Shown one piece after another: positions 48,091 to 62,579 of a stretch of 64,000 bases of DNA. Within the stretch, counting starts at the first letter, position 1. The number at the start of each line of letters is the position of its first letter. A program made the translations under genes and the position numbers. Source of the stretch: Ridgeia piscesae (taxonomy: Eukaryota > Annelida > Polychaeta > Sabellida > Siboglinidae); the NCBI GenBank assembly GCA_025642075.2, contig JAODUO010000121.1, positions 291,501 through 355,500 on the forward strand. The letters are read 5' to 3'. The notes beneath the pieces were generated by a model, which saw nothing but the letters and a program-made list of their open reading frames with translations, had not been told where the DNA came from and made no database searches.

Positions 48091-50893
48091 TGGGTAAGAG
48101 AGAAGACAGAGACCGTAAGAGAGAAGACAGAGACCGTAAGAGAGAAGACAGAGACCGTAAGAGAGAAGACAGAGACCGTAAGAGAGAAGACAGAGATCGT
48201 AAGAGAGAAGACAGAGACCGTAAGAGAGAAGACAGAGACCGTAAGAGAGAAGACAGAGACCGTAAGAGAGAAGACAGAGACCGTAAGAGAGAAGACAGAG
48301 ACCGTAAGAGAGAAGACAGAGACCGTAAGAGAGAAGACAGAGACCGTAAGAGAGAAGACAGAGATCGTAAGAGAGAAGACAGAGATCGTAAGAGAGAAGA
48401 CAGAGACCGTAAGAGAGAAGACAGAGACCGTAAGAGAGAAGACAGAGACCGTAAGAGAGAAGACAGAGACGTAAGAGAGAAGACAGAGATCGTAAGAGAG
48501 AAGACAGAGACTCGTAAGAGAGAAGACAGAGACCGTAAGAGAGAAGACAGAGACCGTAAGAGAGAAACAGAGACCGTAAGAGAGAAGACAGAGACCGTAA
48601 GAGAGAAGACAGAGACCGTAAGAGAGAAGACAGAGACCGTAAGAGAGAAGACAGAGACCGTAAGAGAGAAGACAGAGATCGTAAGAGAGAAGACAGAGAC
48701 CGTAAGAGAGAAGACAGAGACCGTAAGAGAGAAGACAGAGACCGTAAGAGAGAAGACAGAGACCGTAAGAGAGAAGACAGAGACCGTAAGAGAGAAGACA
48801 GAGACCGTAAGAGAGAAGACAGAGACCGTAAGAGAGAATACAGAGACCGTAAGAGAGAAGACAGAGACCGTAAGAGAGAAGACAGAGACCGTAAGAGAGA
48901 AGACAGAGACCGTAAGAGAGAAGACAGAGACCGTAAGAGAGAAGACAGAGACGTAAGAGAGAAGACAGAGACCGTAAGAGAAGACAGAGACCGTAAGAGA
49001 GAAGACAGAGACCGTAAGAGAGAAGACAGAGACCGTAAGAGAGAAGACAGAGACCGTAAGAGAGAAGACAGAGACGTAAGAGAGAAGACAGAGACCGTAA
49101 GAGAGAAGACAGAGACCGTAAGAGAGAAGACAGAGACCGTAAGAGAGAAGACAGAGACCGTAAGAGAGAAGACAGAGACGTAAGAGAGAAGACAGAGACC
49201 GTAAGAGAGAAGACAGAGACCGTAAGAGAGAAGACAGAGACCGTAAGAGAGAAGACAGAGACCGTAAGAGAGAAGACAGAGACCGTAAGAGAGAAGACAG
49301 AGACCGTAAGAGAGAAGACAGAGACCGTAAGAGAGAAGACAGAGACCGTAAGAGAGAAGACAGAGACCGTAAGAGAGAAGACAGAGACCGTAAGAGAGAA
49401 GACAGAGACCGTAAGAGAGAAGACAGAGACCGTAAGAGAGAAGACAGAGACCGTAAGAGAGAAGACAGAGACCGTAAGAGAGAAGACAGAGACCGTAAGA
49501 GAGAAGACAGAGACCGTAAGAGAGAATACAGAGACCGTAAGAGAGAAGACAGAGATCGTAAGAGAGAAGACAGAGACCGTAAGAGAGAAGACAGAGACCG
49601 TAAGAGAGAAGACAGAGACCGTAAGAGAGAAGACAGAGATCGTAAGAGAGAAGACAGAGACCGTAAGAGAGAAGACAGAGACGTAAGAGAGAAGACAGAG
49701 ATCGTAAGAGAGAAGACAGAGACCGTAAGAGAGAAGACAGAGACCGTAAGAGAGAAGACAGAGACCGTAAGAGAGAAGACAGAGACCGTAAGAGAGAAGA
49801 CAGAGATCGTAAGAGAGAAGACAGAGACCGTAAGAAAAAGAAGACAGAGACGTAAGAGAGAAGACAGAGACCGTAAGAGAGAAGACAGAGACCGTAAGAG
49901 AGAAGACAGAGACCGTAAGAGAGAAGACAGAGACCGTAAGAGAGAAGACAGAGATCGTAAGAGAGAAGACAGAGATCGTAAGAGAGAAGACAGAGACCGT
50001 AAGAGAGAAGACAGAGACCGTAAGAGAGAAGACAGAGACCGTAAGAGAGAAGACAGAGATCGTAAGAGAGAAGACAGAGACCGTAAGAGAGAATACAGAG
50101 ACCGTAAGAGAGAAGACAGAGACCGTAAGAGAGAAGACAGAGACCGTAAGAGAGAAGACAGAGACCGTAAGAGAGAATGACAGAGATCGTAAGAGAGAAG
50201 ACAGAGACTAGAGGACAGAGACGTAAGAGAGAAGACAGAGACCGTAAGAGAGAAGACAGAGACCGTAAGAGAGAAGACAGAGATCGTAAGAGAGAAGACA
50301 GAGACCGTGAAGAGAGAAGACAGAGACCGTAAGAGAGAAGACAGAGACCGTAAGAGAGAAGACAGAGACCGTAAGAGAGAAGACAGAGACCGTAAGAGAG
50401 AAGACAGAGACCGTAAGAGAGAAGACAGAGACCGTAAGAGAGAAGACAGAGACCGTAAGAGAGAAGACAGAGACCGTAAGAGAGAATACAGAGACCGTAA
50501 GAGAGAAGACAGAGACCGTAAGAGAGAAGACAGAGACCGTAAGAGAGAATACAGAGACCGTAAGAGAGAAGACAGAGACCGTAAGAGAGAAGACAGAGAC
50601 CGTAAGAGAGAAGACAGAGACCGTAAGAGAGAAGACAGAGACCGTAAGAGAGAAGACAGAGACCGTAAGAGAGAAGACAGAGATCGTAAGAGAGAAGACA
50701 GAGATCGTAAGAGAGAAGACAGAGACCGTAAGAGAGAAGACAGACCGTAAGAGAGAAGACAGAGACCGTAAGAGAGAAGACAGAGACCGTAAGAGAGAAG
50801 ACAGAGACCGTAAGAGAGAATACAGAGACCGTAAGAGAGAAGACAGAGACCGTAAGAGAGAAGACAGAGATCGTAAGAGAGAAGACAGAGACC
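48091..50893. repeat. 21-bp satellite array
   Basis: About 133 copies of GACCGTAAGAGAGAAGACAGA. Variants include ATCGTAAG, dropped bases (GACGTAAG) and AATACAG. On the plus strand each copy contains GTAAGAG, a good 5' splice-site match. On the minus strand it is a repeated polypyrimidine tract that ends CTTCTCTCTTACCCAAG at the left border. The Arg/Asp/Glu/Lys and Ser/Leu repeat proteins in its frames are translation artefacts of the 21-bp (7-codon) period. Confidence 0.97.
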
Positions 50894-51617
50894 TGTCGTA
50901 GATGTGATTGAACAAATTAGAAAAAAGGAAGTGGATCTACGCAGGACACACAGGTACATACAAGTGATACAACATAACCGAATGACTGCGTATCACCTGC
51001 TGGAAACCGTACAAAGAAAACGATGTAAACGAAGACCGGTGAGTCGATGGAGAAACAAAATAAACCAGTACTGGAGAGGCAGAGGATAGCGTGAGACAGG
51101 CAGATCAGGAAACAGCATGCTGAGGCCTTCGCCCAACCACCGTCCACTGTGGTAGCGCGGTGGTGATGAATGAACATATTCATACTTGTGCACTGACGAT
51201 CACCTGAGATAATATAAATGATTCCTATTATTTTGACGGAGCAGTCTGATAAACATCCATGTGTATTTGAGCCCCGAAAGAATCGCACAACGTGTGATCG
51301 ACATGACAGCTATAAATAGTTGTCATGTTGTCTGATAATTGGCAATTGTCACCAGTACACATATGTCAGTTATTGTGAAGAATTTATATGTTTGCGTACA
51401 CATAGTTCACCAGCTACAACGCATTGTGCCTAAAGGGAACGGACATGCTTCGTCCACCTTCTGTGGTCAAATATGCACTTGACAGAACATTCAAGTACTA
51501 TGTTGTATGCATATATACAAAGCCGAAATGAAACAGGTTATTACATATGCAACAGTTTAAAAACGAGAATCACACTAAAATCAGTTTCAGCTTTCCATTT
51601 GTTTAAAATATTCATAT

Positions 51618-51823
<206 letters not shown>

Positions 51824-51899
51824 GCGTACTGGTCACACAACATATACACTCGCGCGCGCGCACACACACAACACATAAACACAACATACACGCACGCAC

Positions 51900-54800
51900 G
51901 AATGCACATTATTAGTCGTGAGTGTAATTTAATAGTTCCCATTGTTTTGTCTGTTCCACTGTTACTGTTAGCCTATAGGCCTATCTCACCCGTCGTACTC
52001 ACCTAACTTAAATCGTATCTCTCAATCATTTCTAGTGTGTAGAACCACTCTTCTGCATCTTTCATAACCTACATATGAATACAGATATCGACGATGGCAA
52101 CGACATACGTTAATAACATCACTACAACTTATAATAACAACAACAACTTTGGTAAACATCATTATTATCAACACAGATTATCTGTACAGATTGCATCTAA
52201 AAATGGAGGAAAACATCGCTATTCTAATAATAGTTTTGTGTGCTATTCTGAGATTATATAACACAGATATGTAAGGTAATGCTGTTAACGATACTACTAG
52301 GTCATCAATACTCTCAATTGATCACTGGTGAACCAATAAAGTCACCCTGATGTAAAGGTCAGGCCCTATTCAGTTGCTACAAAGTGCTTCATGCGCAAGC
52401 ATTGTACAAACTCCACTGAAGAACTTCAATCATGCAATGTTGTTGTGTGCATTTTTCGAGTAATGGTGTCTGTTGACAAGTCAAATGAGTTCCCAAAACA
52501 TAATACGAAGGCACGGATCGGTGCACCGCTAAACAATGTTTATCTTGACCATGTCTCCTGATAATGACCACTCCATTACATTGGTTACCTTTGATAGTCA
52601 GACATTAATAGCTGGGGATATTGGGCATTACTCCACACATATGCACGCCTTTGGCCAGGGTTGTAAAAATGGACACAATTGGAGTCACTTGTGCAACTTT
52701 TCACCTTGCCACAAATGATCAATCTATGGCCTACATTATCAACACTTCAGTAGGCGCAAAAATACTGACCAGTGCCTGTTGGTCATGTAAAGTGGACAGC
52801 TGTAGTCTTATTGATTTGAGCATTATAAAAATGAAATGTTGGTTAATTGATGCTACAGATATCGCAAACATAAGTTTTAATACATTTATTTGAAATATTA
52901 AATTGGGTATATTATCCTGATTATCATCTTGCATGCATATTTAAAGTCGATCAATATAATTATATTAATGACATTTTGGTCTGAGTCACACACTGTTTTC
53001 TATAAAATTGGAGATTCGCACCGAACATTCCAGATTTCGGTCTTTATAACCACAACGGTAGTTCACCAACCTGACAGTAGACAAGACACAATTCGCCTAA
53101 CCCACTAATGTGTGAACATTGCAACACCACATTATCTACCATCTTAGTGAATCATAATTGCACATAGTCATGCATTGGCGTTTTTATGTGGTTTATTAGT
53201 CTGTGGACCATGTCCGAAAGTTATGTGACACCATGCGTGACTGTTGTGTCATGCACCAAATACAATATCGAGCTATACTTGTTCAACCGGACACAAGACC
53301 AACCCACGTTGAAGGACGTACGCGTTTTTGTATCGTTCGTGCATGTTCCACATAAGGCCTATACATATATTAATACCTGTCTTTCATTTCACTGAGAGTT
53401 CTGAATTAAGGGTCCAACAGCAGACGTGCACGTTTGCACGCAAACATACACGCACAAGCGCACACACGCACACACGCACACACGCACACACGCACACACG
53501 CACACACGCACACACGCACACACACGCACACACGCACACAACAACACACTCCAACTGTCTGGCTTAAACCCTGATGTAAAACAAACTGCTCTAGTCTTTT
53601 CTTCAGGTTGCATGTATTTTGGGTGTACCGCAAAAGCAGTTACAGTTAGAAAAGCAGTCAAATTTTGCGCGATAGTATCGTTTTGTCGGTAAGCGTCTAC
53701 TGCATTTAAGATTAACTGGTGCTGTTTCTGAGTCGTCTATTGTGTTTTTATAGTAGTGCGTCGGTCACCTATCTAACATGTCTCAAAATCAGGACAACAC
53801 TTGATCAAAATAAACAAATCACCAAACCCGACGGCAGCTTATGAATAACATAATACTACTAGTGTTTAAACAAAATTATATTTAACTACATGAGAGATGT
53901 GTTTCCATTCTAAGACCAAATATTTAGCTTCTCAGTTTAAGTCGAAGAAGAAGTACGCCAACGGTACAAGGGACGCGTGTGTCAGCACCTGTTACCCTCG
54001 CTTAGGTTCGACCCAGATTGTGTAAGGCATAATTGGTACGTGAGACAATCGTATCGCCTGAGGCACCACAACCTTCGGAAACTGCTCACGCAGCGAAACA
54101 AAGCCAACACATAACTTTGTGCAATTACCGCTTCGTAAGATCAGACCGTAGATTATTAATGTGTGGTGGTCCAGCATGTCGATTGTATGCAACACTCACT
54201 GGACGCCTTGCGGTCAGCGTAACGCCATAAGGTCTGCATAATGAAGGTGCAGTTAGATATACTATAGAACGTAGCAATGTTGACCACAAAATATGACTTA
54301 TGACCATTATATTGAGCAATAGACAAATTGCCGTACTCTTTGAACTCGGGCAGTGCATACTTCTTGGATTCTCGGTGCTGGTTGAATATCTTTGGAAACA
54401 ATTACAACTTGTATAAACAACACTTTACACAACTGTCACCCGTACCAAAATATACCTGCAGTGTACACGTGAACGATGAAAAACTAGGCAGAGTGTATGC
54501 GTTAATTTTCCATATACTATTGCGGGTTTTTTTATGTCAAGGAAATATCCTGTTTTAGTACGGCCTTTACGTTATAGTGTTTAATTATCATGAATTAATT
54601 AGTTTTTGCCAGTGGGAATGACAAACTCGTCTAAAGTATAACTATGTACATATCTGTTTCGGGAAAATGGGCAAATGAGCTAGTTTGAAATTAGATAGTA
54701 AAAGACATCTAGAAGGATTGGGAGATGAAAATGAGAGTGAAAGATGGCGAAGACTGGGTAGGCCGTATCGTTGGTGGAGACAACAATGACGAACACTGAC

Positions 54801-57080
54801 AGGAAGAAGAGGAAAAGAAAAGAAGTCGTGAACAAGTGTCTTGGTCTGTCTTGCCTAGGACACACGGAGAGAGAAGAGGAGAATAACGCATTTGAGTGTA
54901 ATCAGAGACACATTTTCCCTTGACCGCGGCTCCATTTCAGCGGCATTTATCCTAAGCCGTAGACTTTTATAAGACCAGAAGAAATTGTGTGGAATTAACT
55001 GCTACATGTTGTCATGCAGTGTTTTCTTGAAATGTGCTTAATCGTTGTCAACCGCCACTCCTCGATTCGGTTCACTGCTTTAATCAGTAGGCGGAATATA
55101 TGCGACGTCAACAGATTGCCTGGGTATTTTTTACAAGTATTGTTTTGAACGGTTTGTGCTGATAAGTCCCCTATATATTATGTGTATGGAGTTGTAACTT
55201 AAGCCGCGCTGGTTGTTGACTAGCTGACTTCCGGTCGTTCCCTTTCTGTCGACTTTCAGTTTGGTTCTGGTTAGCTTGATCCGCTACGTACTGGTGTCCT
55301 CAGAGGCTCCTCGCCAGAGCCTCCCGAGGGTCCACGGGACACTTTCTCGAAGGACCGTGGACGCATGTATGGGCACAGTGCAAATATAGTCATTTGGACA
55401 TTGTGGAATAACTTAATTCTTCAACAGCTTCTAATTTACTCCACATATCGTGAAGTTGTGCTATGCACTTATCAATAACGTTAAAATCGGCTGACTGCTA
55501 ATGGGCATGTGAAACGCGCTATTGAAATGTCGATTTTGTTTTTAAACACATCCACGCTGCTTGCAATTACACCGTCAGTATGTAATGTGTTTATTCATTT
55601 ATAGTCGCATGTGATAAAGATTAGGCTTACATTCTCTTATTATATAATATACGTTGGTTCTTTTCTTGTGACAAAGGTACACGGGCGGTCATATCAGCAT
55701 GCATGCTGATCGAGCGAGCGACGGTGCTGGCTACACCTGTCGTTTCGCGTAATACTCGAGTTCCGCTTCCTGTTTGGCACGTTTGTTGTCTCGCGGGAGC
55801 ATTTTTGTTGTTGACGTATTCTCTGGTTTGATTGTTGATCTACTCCGTGTGATTAGCAAGTTTGTTGTCTTGCTCGAACTTTGTTGTTGTTGACGTTTTC
55901 TATGCTTTAATCATTGCTGCATGTTGATCGTGTCACGTGATGTCCGGCTGAGCTATTGCATTCCCGGGCCATATTATCGCCTCTTTGCGTGCGTTTTTAT
56001 TGGCAGTTTATCTTTGTAATCTCCAGACGTTTTAGCGTTCACCTAGCCTTGTCATTGATATCTTTTAATATAATCAGTGTGCACTGGGTCAAGAACAGAA
56101 CGCATTCAAGATGTTGACAGCGAACACAGTAAGCAAATCAATCGATGCAACTGTTATACATTGGCCCACTTCGTGGGGTTAAAGGGTGATTTAAAAGAAC
56201 CCTGAGTTAGTTTATCCAGCCTCAACAATACAGTTTTTATAATTTCCATTTGTTTGGGCGCAACATTAAAACTGGGAACAAAGTGTCGGGTTTATTCAAC
56301 GCATTTTGGCTGGCAGTGCAACTTCGATATTCATTACAGTGTTATCTTAACACAGATGAAAGAAAACACAAGGACGGTTTAAATCAATCGTTCGATATTA
56401 TTACAGCGAATCAACTGTGATCGCGGAGTGCGGTGGTACAGTAATTACAGCATGCCGTCCACTCAGTATGAGTAGGCCCCTACCGGGCAACTGATAGAAG
56501 TGGGTATTTGTGTGTGTATGTTTTGGCGTGGTAATTGTAGCGTGGTGAAATGCTTCTCTCATAAGTCGATTTAGTGCTCGGTTGAACAAGTGAGTAAAGT
56601 GTGGAGCGCTTTGATGAGTCATAGGGACTGGACACTGCGCTATTTCATAAATTACCTTTACGATTTTCTAAATCATCATGTTCCGTGTTAATAATGACTA
56701 CTTGCTACAACATTTATAAATCACAAAATTAGGCCTAAACATGTTCACAAATCTAATCTGCATGTCGACGACCTCGATTTTTGACGGCACAGGAGCTATT
56801 CCCATAAGGCGTTATAAAACATTTTTATTTGTTTATATCACGCGAGCTGGACGTGAATAACCCATTTGAATGGTTTATTATCTTTACGAAGTGACTTTGT
56901 GCGTGACAGAGCCGCTTAGGTGCCTGATAATTGTTATCGTTTTTAACTTTTGACATCTGTGTTCTCGGGCGCACGTGTTCCACCAGGCAATGGACTGACC
57001 GCAGCGATTTCATGATAACATTGTATATGGTCATTTGGCTTTACCAGCTGACATTTTAAACCGAGTTTTGGGACATTTTT
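51900..57080. other. Intergenic, no gene seen
   Basis: Only short frames without family resemblance. A (CACACACG)n tract lies at 53449-53541. GC-rich DNA at 55.2-55.4 kb contains a possible hairpin (GAGGCTC...GAGCCTC, 55302-55322) and could be a promoter, but nothing supports a specific gene. Confidence 0.45.
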
Positions 57081-57084
57081 CTAC

Positions 57085-58176
57085 AAATAGAGATATTATA
57101 TTTTGACAACAACAACAACGCTGACGCATCAGTTTTAAACAAAATCGACGCATGAATAGAACATAATGCGTTAGTGTGTTTTTAATACTAAAAAAAAACA
57201 CTTTTCATTGGGCACAAACTTTCCGTGAGCTTTGATGTGAAGCAATGACGTCATCTTGCATGACACAGCAGTATTTCTGCATTGATCTTTTTCGTTGAAT
57301 TAACAATTAAATTAAATATTCTTCAATTCATAATAGGCCTATGCAAAGAATCAAAACTTTGCAGTTAATTAACGGTTGATTAACAATTAATTTGAGAAGG
57401 TGAATAATTTAATATCAATAAATATTCTTTTAAGTGGACAAAAATGTATCTAGTTAGCTTATTTTTATATATTTAATGTAATATATGCATAATTTGGCAT
57501 ATGCGCAACTTTTAATTGATTACATTTTAATTGATTATTTTATTCTAACATGAAAGCGTTTCCTTATTCAGTGGTATATGCCTAGTGGTGTGAGCATGCG
57601 TGCAAACTTGCAGTGACATATCGGAGCTGACATGCACCGAGACATGTTCCTTTGGCCCATATACTTCCGCGTTACAGAAACACTATCATTTCTCTGCATA
57701 AGCCCTGGATGGAATATGATGCCCTCCACAAATGTGTGGACACATGCCACCACGATCGCTGGCATTCTGTTGTTCTTAACAAAACCCACCTTAAACCTAT
57801 TGTAGTTCATCTATCCAATACTCCGTTTTAGAAACAGTGCATGTATGGCATTGTCGTATGTGTGTCACAAGGATTGCCCGATGAATGCAATGCCTTCTTA
57901 ACGACCGAACTGGTCGGGAAGTGACCGTACAGATTTTTTTAGGTGGCTTGAGAGGCATTCTGTGTCAGGTCCGCTCCTTAACAAGATGGCCTGCTTGATT
58001 GCCTATTTTCGTTATAATAAGATACGATAAGATTTGTATCCGTAAATTATGCGCATTTCATTAACCACAGCAGTCGTCGACACAGTGGCGGAATATTCCA
58101 TTAATCCCGAGGTATTGCCAAATAAAGGGTTTCATATTGACATTTGACTTTCTTTAATCAAATCATTACTTCGGCA
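57085..58176. repeat. Direct duplication flanking satellite, left copy
   Basis: About 1.09 kb that recurs at 61405-62579 with high identity and the same orientation. Shared landmarks are GACAACAACAACGCTGACGC at the start, CAAACTTTCCGTGAGCTTTG, TAATAGGCCTATGCAAAGAA and CATTACTTCGGCAAA at the end. The left copy lacks about 115 bp of the right copy near 57150-57215. No coding sequence recognised. Confidence 0.9.
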
Positions 58177-58177
58177 A

Positions 58178-61100
58178 ACACACCATCTGGATGACCACTC
58201 CACCTGAATGACCACCACTCTGGGATGACCACTCCACCTGGATGTCCACTCCACCTGAATGACCACCACACCTGGATGACCACTCCACCTGGATGTCCAC
58301 TCCACCTGAATGACCACCACACCTGGATGACCACTCCACCTGGATGACCACTCCACCTGAATGACCACCACACCTGGATGATCACCACACCTGGATGATC
58401 ACTCCATCTATATGACCACCACACCTGGATGACCACCCTACATGGATAACCATTCCATCTGGATGACCACTCCCCCCGGATCACCACTCCCCCCGGATGA
58501 CCACTCCCCCTGGACGACCACCCCACCTAGATGATCACTCCCCTGGACGATCACTCCATCTGGAAGATCACCCCACATAGATGACTACTCCAACTGGATG
58601 AACACCCTACCTGGATGACCCCTCTACCTGGATGACCACTCCACCTGGATGGTCACTCCACCTGGATGACAACTCCACCTGGATGACCACCCCACCTGGA
58701 TGACCCCTCCACTTGGATGACCACTCCACCTAAATGACCATTCCCCTGGACGATCACTCCATCTGGAAGATCACCCCACATAGATGACTACTCCAACTGG
58801 ATGACCACTCCACCTGGATGACCACTCCACCTGGATGACCACCCCACCTGGATGACCACTCCACCTGGATGACCACTCCACCTGGATGACCACCCCACCT
58901 AGATGACCACTCCACTTGGATGACCACCCAAATGGATGACCACTCCCTTGGACGATCACTCCATCTGGAAGATCACCCCACATAGATGACTACTCCAATT
59001 GGATGAACACCCTACCTGGATGACCCCTCTACCTGGATGACCACTCCACCTAGATGACCACTCCCCTGGACGATCACTCCAGCTGGAAGATCACCCCACA
59101 TAGATGACTACTCCAAATGGATGAACACCCCACCTGGATGACCACTCCACCTGGATGGCCAGACCACCTGGATGGCCGCTCCACCTGGATGACCACTCCA
59201 CCTGGATGACCACTCCACCTGGATGACCACTCCACCTGGATGACCACCCCACCTAGATGACCACTCCCCTGGACGATCACTCCATCTGGAAAATCACCCC
59301 ACATAGATGACTACTCCAACTGGATGACCACCCCACCTGGATGACCACTCCACCTGGATGGCCATTCCACCTGGATGACCACTCCACCTAGATGACCACT
59401 CCCCTGGACGATCACTCCATCTGGAAAATCACCCCACATAGATGACTACTCCAACTGGATGACCACCCCACCTGGATGACCACTCCACCTGGATGGCCAC
59501 TCCACCTGGATGACCACTCCACCTAGATGATCACTCCCCTGGACGATCACTCCATCTGGAAGATCACCCCACATAGATGACTATTCCAACTGGATGACCA
59601 CTCCACCTGGATGGCCCCTCCACCTGGATGGCCACTCCACCTGGATGGCCACTCCACCTGGATGACCACTCCACCTGGATGACCACTCCACCTGGATGAC
59701 CACCCCACCTAGATGACCACTCCCCTGGACGATCACTCCATCTGGAAAATCACCCCACATAGATGACTACTCCAACTGGATGACCACCCCACCTGGATGA
59801 CCACTCCACCTGGATGGCCATTCCACCTGGATGACCACTCCACCTAGATGACCACTCCCCTGGACGATCACTCCATCTGGAAAATCACCCCACATAGATG
59901 ACTACTCCAACTGGATGACCACCCCACCTGGATGACCACTCCACCTGGATGGCCACTCCACCTGGATGACCACTCCACCTAGATGATCACTCCCCTGGAC
60001 GATCACTCCATCTGGAAGATCACCCCACATAGATGACTATTCCAACTGGATGACCACTCCACCTGGATGGCCCCTCCACCTGGATGGCCACTCCACCTGG
60101 ATGGCCACTCCACCTGGATGACCACTCCACCTGGATGACCACTCCACCTGGATGACCACCCCACCTAGATGACCACTCCCCTGGACGATCACTCCATCTG
60201 GAAAATCACCCCACATAGATGACTACTCCAACTGGATGACCACCCCACCTGGATGACCACTCCACCTGGATGGCCACTCCACCTGGATGACCACTCCACC
60301 TAGATGACCACTCCCCTGGACGATCACTCCATCTGGAAAATCACCCCACATAGATGACTACTCCAACTGGATGACCACCCCACCTGGATGACCACTCCAC
60401 CTGGATGGCCACTCCACCTGGATGACCACTCCACCTAGATGATCACTCCCCTGGACGATCACTCCATCTGGAAGATCACCCCACATAGATGACTATTCCA
60501 ACTGGATGCCACTCCACCTGGATGGCCCCTCCACCTGGATGGCCACTCCACCTGGATGGCCACTCCACCTGGATGACCACTCCACCTGGATGACCACTCC
60601 ACCTGGATGACCACCCCACCTAGATGATCACTCCCCTGGACGATGCACTCCATCTGGAAAATCACCCCACATGGATGGCTACTCCAACTGGATGACCACT
60701 CCACCTGGATGACCACTCCACCTGGATGGCCACTCCACCTGGATGACCACCCCACCTGATGATCACTCCCCTGGACGACACTCCATCTGGAAATCACCCC
60801 ACATAGATGACTACTCCAACTGGATGACCACCTCCACCTGGATGACCACTCCACCTGGATGGCCACTCCACCTGGATGACCACTCCACCTAGATGATCAC
60901 TCCCCTGGACGATCACTCCATCTGGAAGATCACCCCACATAGATGACTCCACTTCCAACCTGGATGACCACTCCACCTGGATGGCCACTCCACCTGGATG
61001 GCCACTCCACCTGGATGACCACTCCACCTGGATGACCACTCCACCTGGATGACCACTCCACCTGGATGACCACCCCACCTGGATGCCACTCCACCTGGAT

Positions 61101-61395
61101 GCCACTCCACCGGATGACCATCCATGGTGGCCACTACCTGGATTGACACTCCACCTGGATGCCACTCACCTGGATGACCACTCCACCTGGATGACCACCC
61201 CACCTGGATGGCCCCTCCAACTGTGTGACCACCCCACCTGGATGGCGACTCCATCTGGATGGCCACTCCACCTGGATGACCACTCCACCTGGATGGCCAC
61301 TCCACCTGGATGACCACCCCACCTGGATGGCCCCTCCACCTGGGTGACCACCCCACCTGGATGGCGACTCCATCTGGATGGCCACTGCACCTGGA
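58178..61395. repeat. 17-bp satellite array, right copy, inverted, with higher-order repeats
   Basis: About 189 copies of CCACCTGGATGACCACT, the reverse complement of the 44.6-47.1 kb monomer. The marker GACGATCACTCC occurs at 59272, 59407, 59542, 59728, 59863, 59998, 60184, 60319, 60454, 60639 (one base inserted), 60774 (one base lost) and 60908. Spacings therefore run 135, 135, 186 repeatedly. This is a ~456-bp higher-order repeat present about 3.6 times. Left of 59.2 kb the spacing is mainly ~203 bp. The right end (60.95-61.4 kb) lacks the markers. Confidence 0.95.
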
Positions 61396-61404
61396 TAGAG
61401 AGAC

Positions 61405-62579
61405 TTTATTTTGACAACAACAACGCTGACGCATCAATTAAACAAAATCGACGCTTGCCTAGAACATAATAGACTACGTGCATCACGGCATCTGATGACT
61501 TTGCCGCAACATTTTAACACTGCTACTCAAACGAGTCAACCGAATCGCCCGATCATGGGGTTTAATACTAATTAAGAACATTCTGATAACGTAGGTGTCA
61601 TAATAAGCCGGAGTTCATTGAGCTCAAACTTTCCGTGAGCTTTGATGTGAAGCAGTGACGTCATCTTGCATGACACAGCAGTATTTCTGCATTGATCTTT
61701 TTCGTTGAATTAACAATTACATTAACTATTCTTCAATTCATAATAGGCCTATGCAAAGAATCAAAACTTTGCAGTTGATTAACAATTAATTTGAAAAGGT
61801 GATTAATTTAATATCAATAAATATTCTTTTAAGTGGACAAAAATGTATCTAGTTAGCTTAATTTGTTTTACATTTAATGTAATATATGCATAATTTGGCA
61901 TATGCGCAACTTTTAATTGATTACATTTTAATTGATTATTTTATTCTAACATGAAAGCATTTCCTTATTCAGTGGTATATGCCTAGTGGTGTGAGCATGC
62001 GTGCAAACTTGCAGTGACATATCGGAGCTGACATGCACCGAGACATGTTCTTTGGCCCATATACTTCCGCGTTACAGAAACACTATCATTTCTCTGCATA
62101 AGCCCTGGATGGAATATGATGCCCTCCACAAATGTGTGGATATATGCCACCACGATCGCTGGCATTCTGTTGTTCTTAACAAAACCCACCTTAAACCTAT
62201 TGTAGTTCATCTATCCAATACTCCGTTTTAGAAACAGTGCACGGGTGGCATTGTCGTATGTGTGTCATAAGGATTGCCCGATGAATGCAATGCCTTGTTA
62301 ACGACCGAACTGGTCGGGAAGTGACCGCACACAATTTTTTTAGGTGGCTTGAGAGGCATTCTGTGTCAGGTCCGCTCCTTAACAAGATGGCCTGCTTGAT
62401 TGCCTATTTTCGTTATAATAAGATACGATAAGATTTGTATCCATAAATTATGTGCATTTCATTAACCACAGCAGTGGTCGACACAGTGGCGGAAAATTCC
62501 ATTAATCCCGAGGTATTGCCAAATAAAGGGTTTCATATTGACATTTGACTTTCTTTAAACAAACCATTACTTCGGCAAA
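61405..62579. repeat. Direct duplication flanking satellite, right copy
   Basis: The partner of 57085-58176. It retains an extra ~115 bp at about 61460-61625. Differences between the copies are scattered substitutions and small indels, so the duplication is fairly recent but not from the last assembly step. Confidence 0.9.

Noticed and set aside
47939..50959. 1006-codon Ser/Leu frame and Arg/Asp/Lys/Glu repeats resembling an SR-type protein
   Set aside because: The 21-bp period gives a 7-residue repeat in any open frame; indels shift frames often and both strands are equally open.
57085..62579. LTR retrotransposon
   Set aside because: The direct repeats enclose only satellite DNA; no gag/pol remains, primer-binding site or TG...CA ends were seen.
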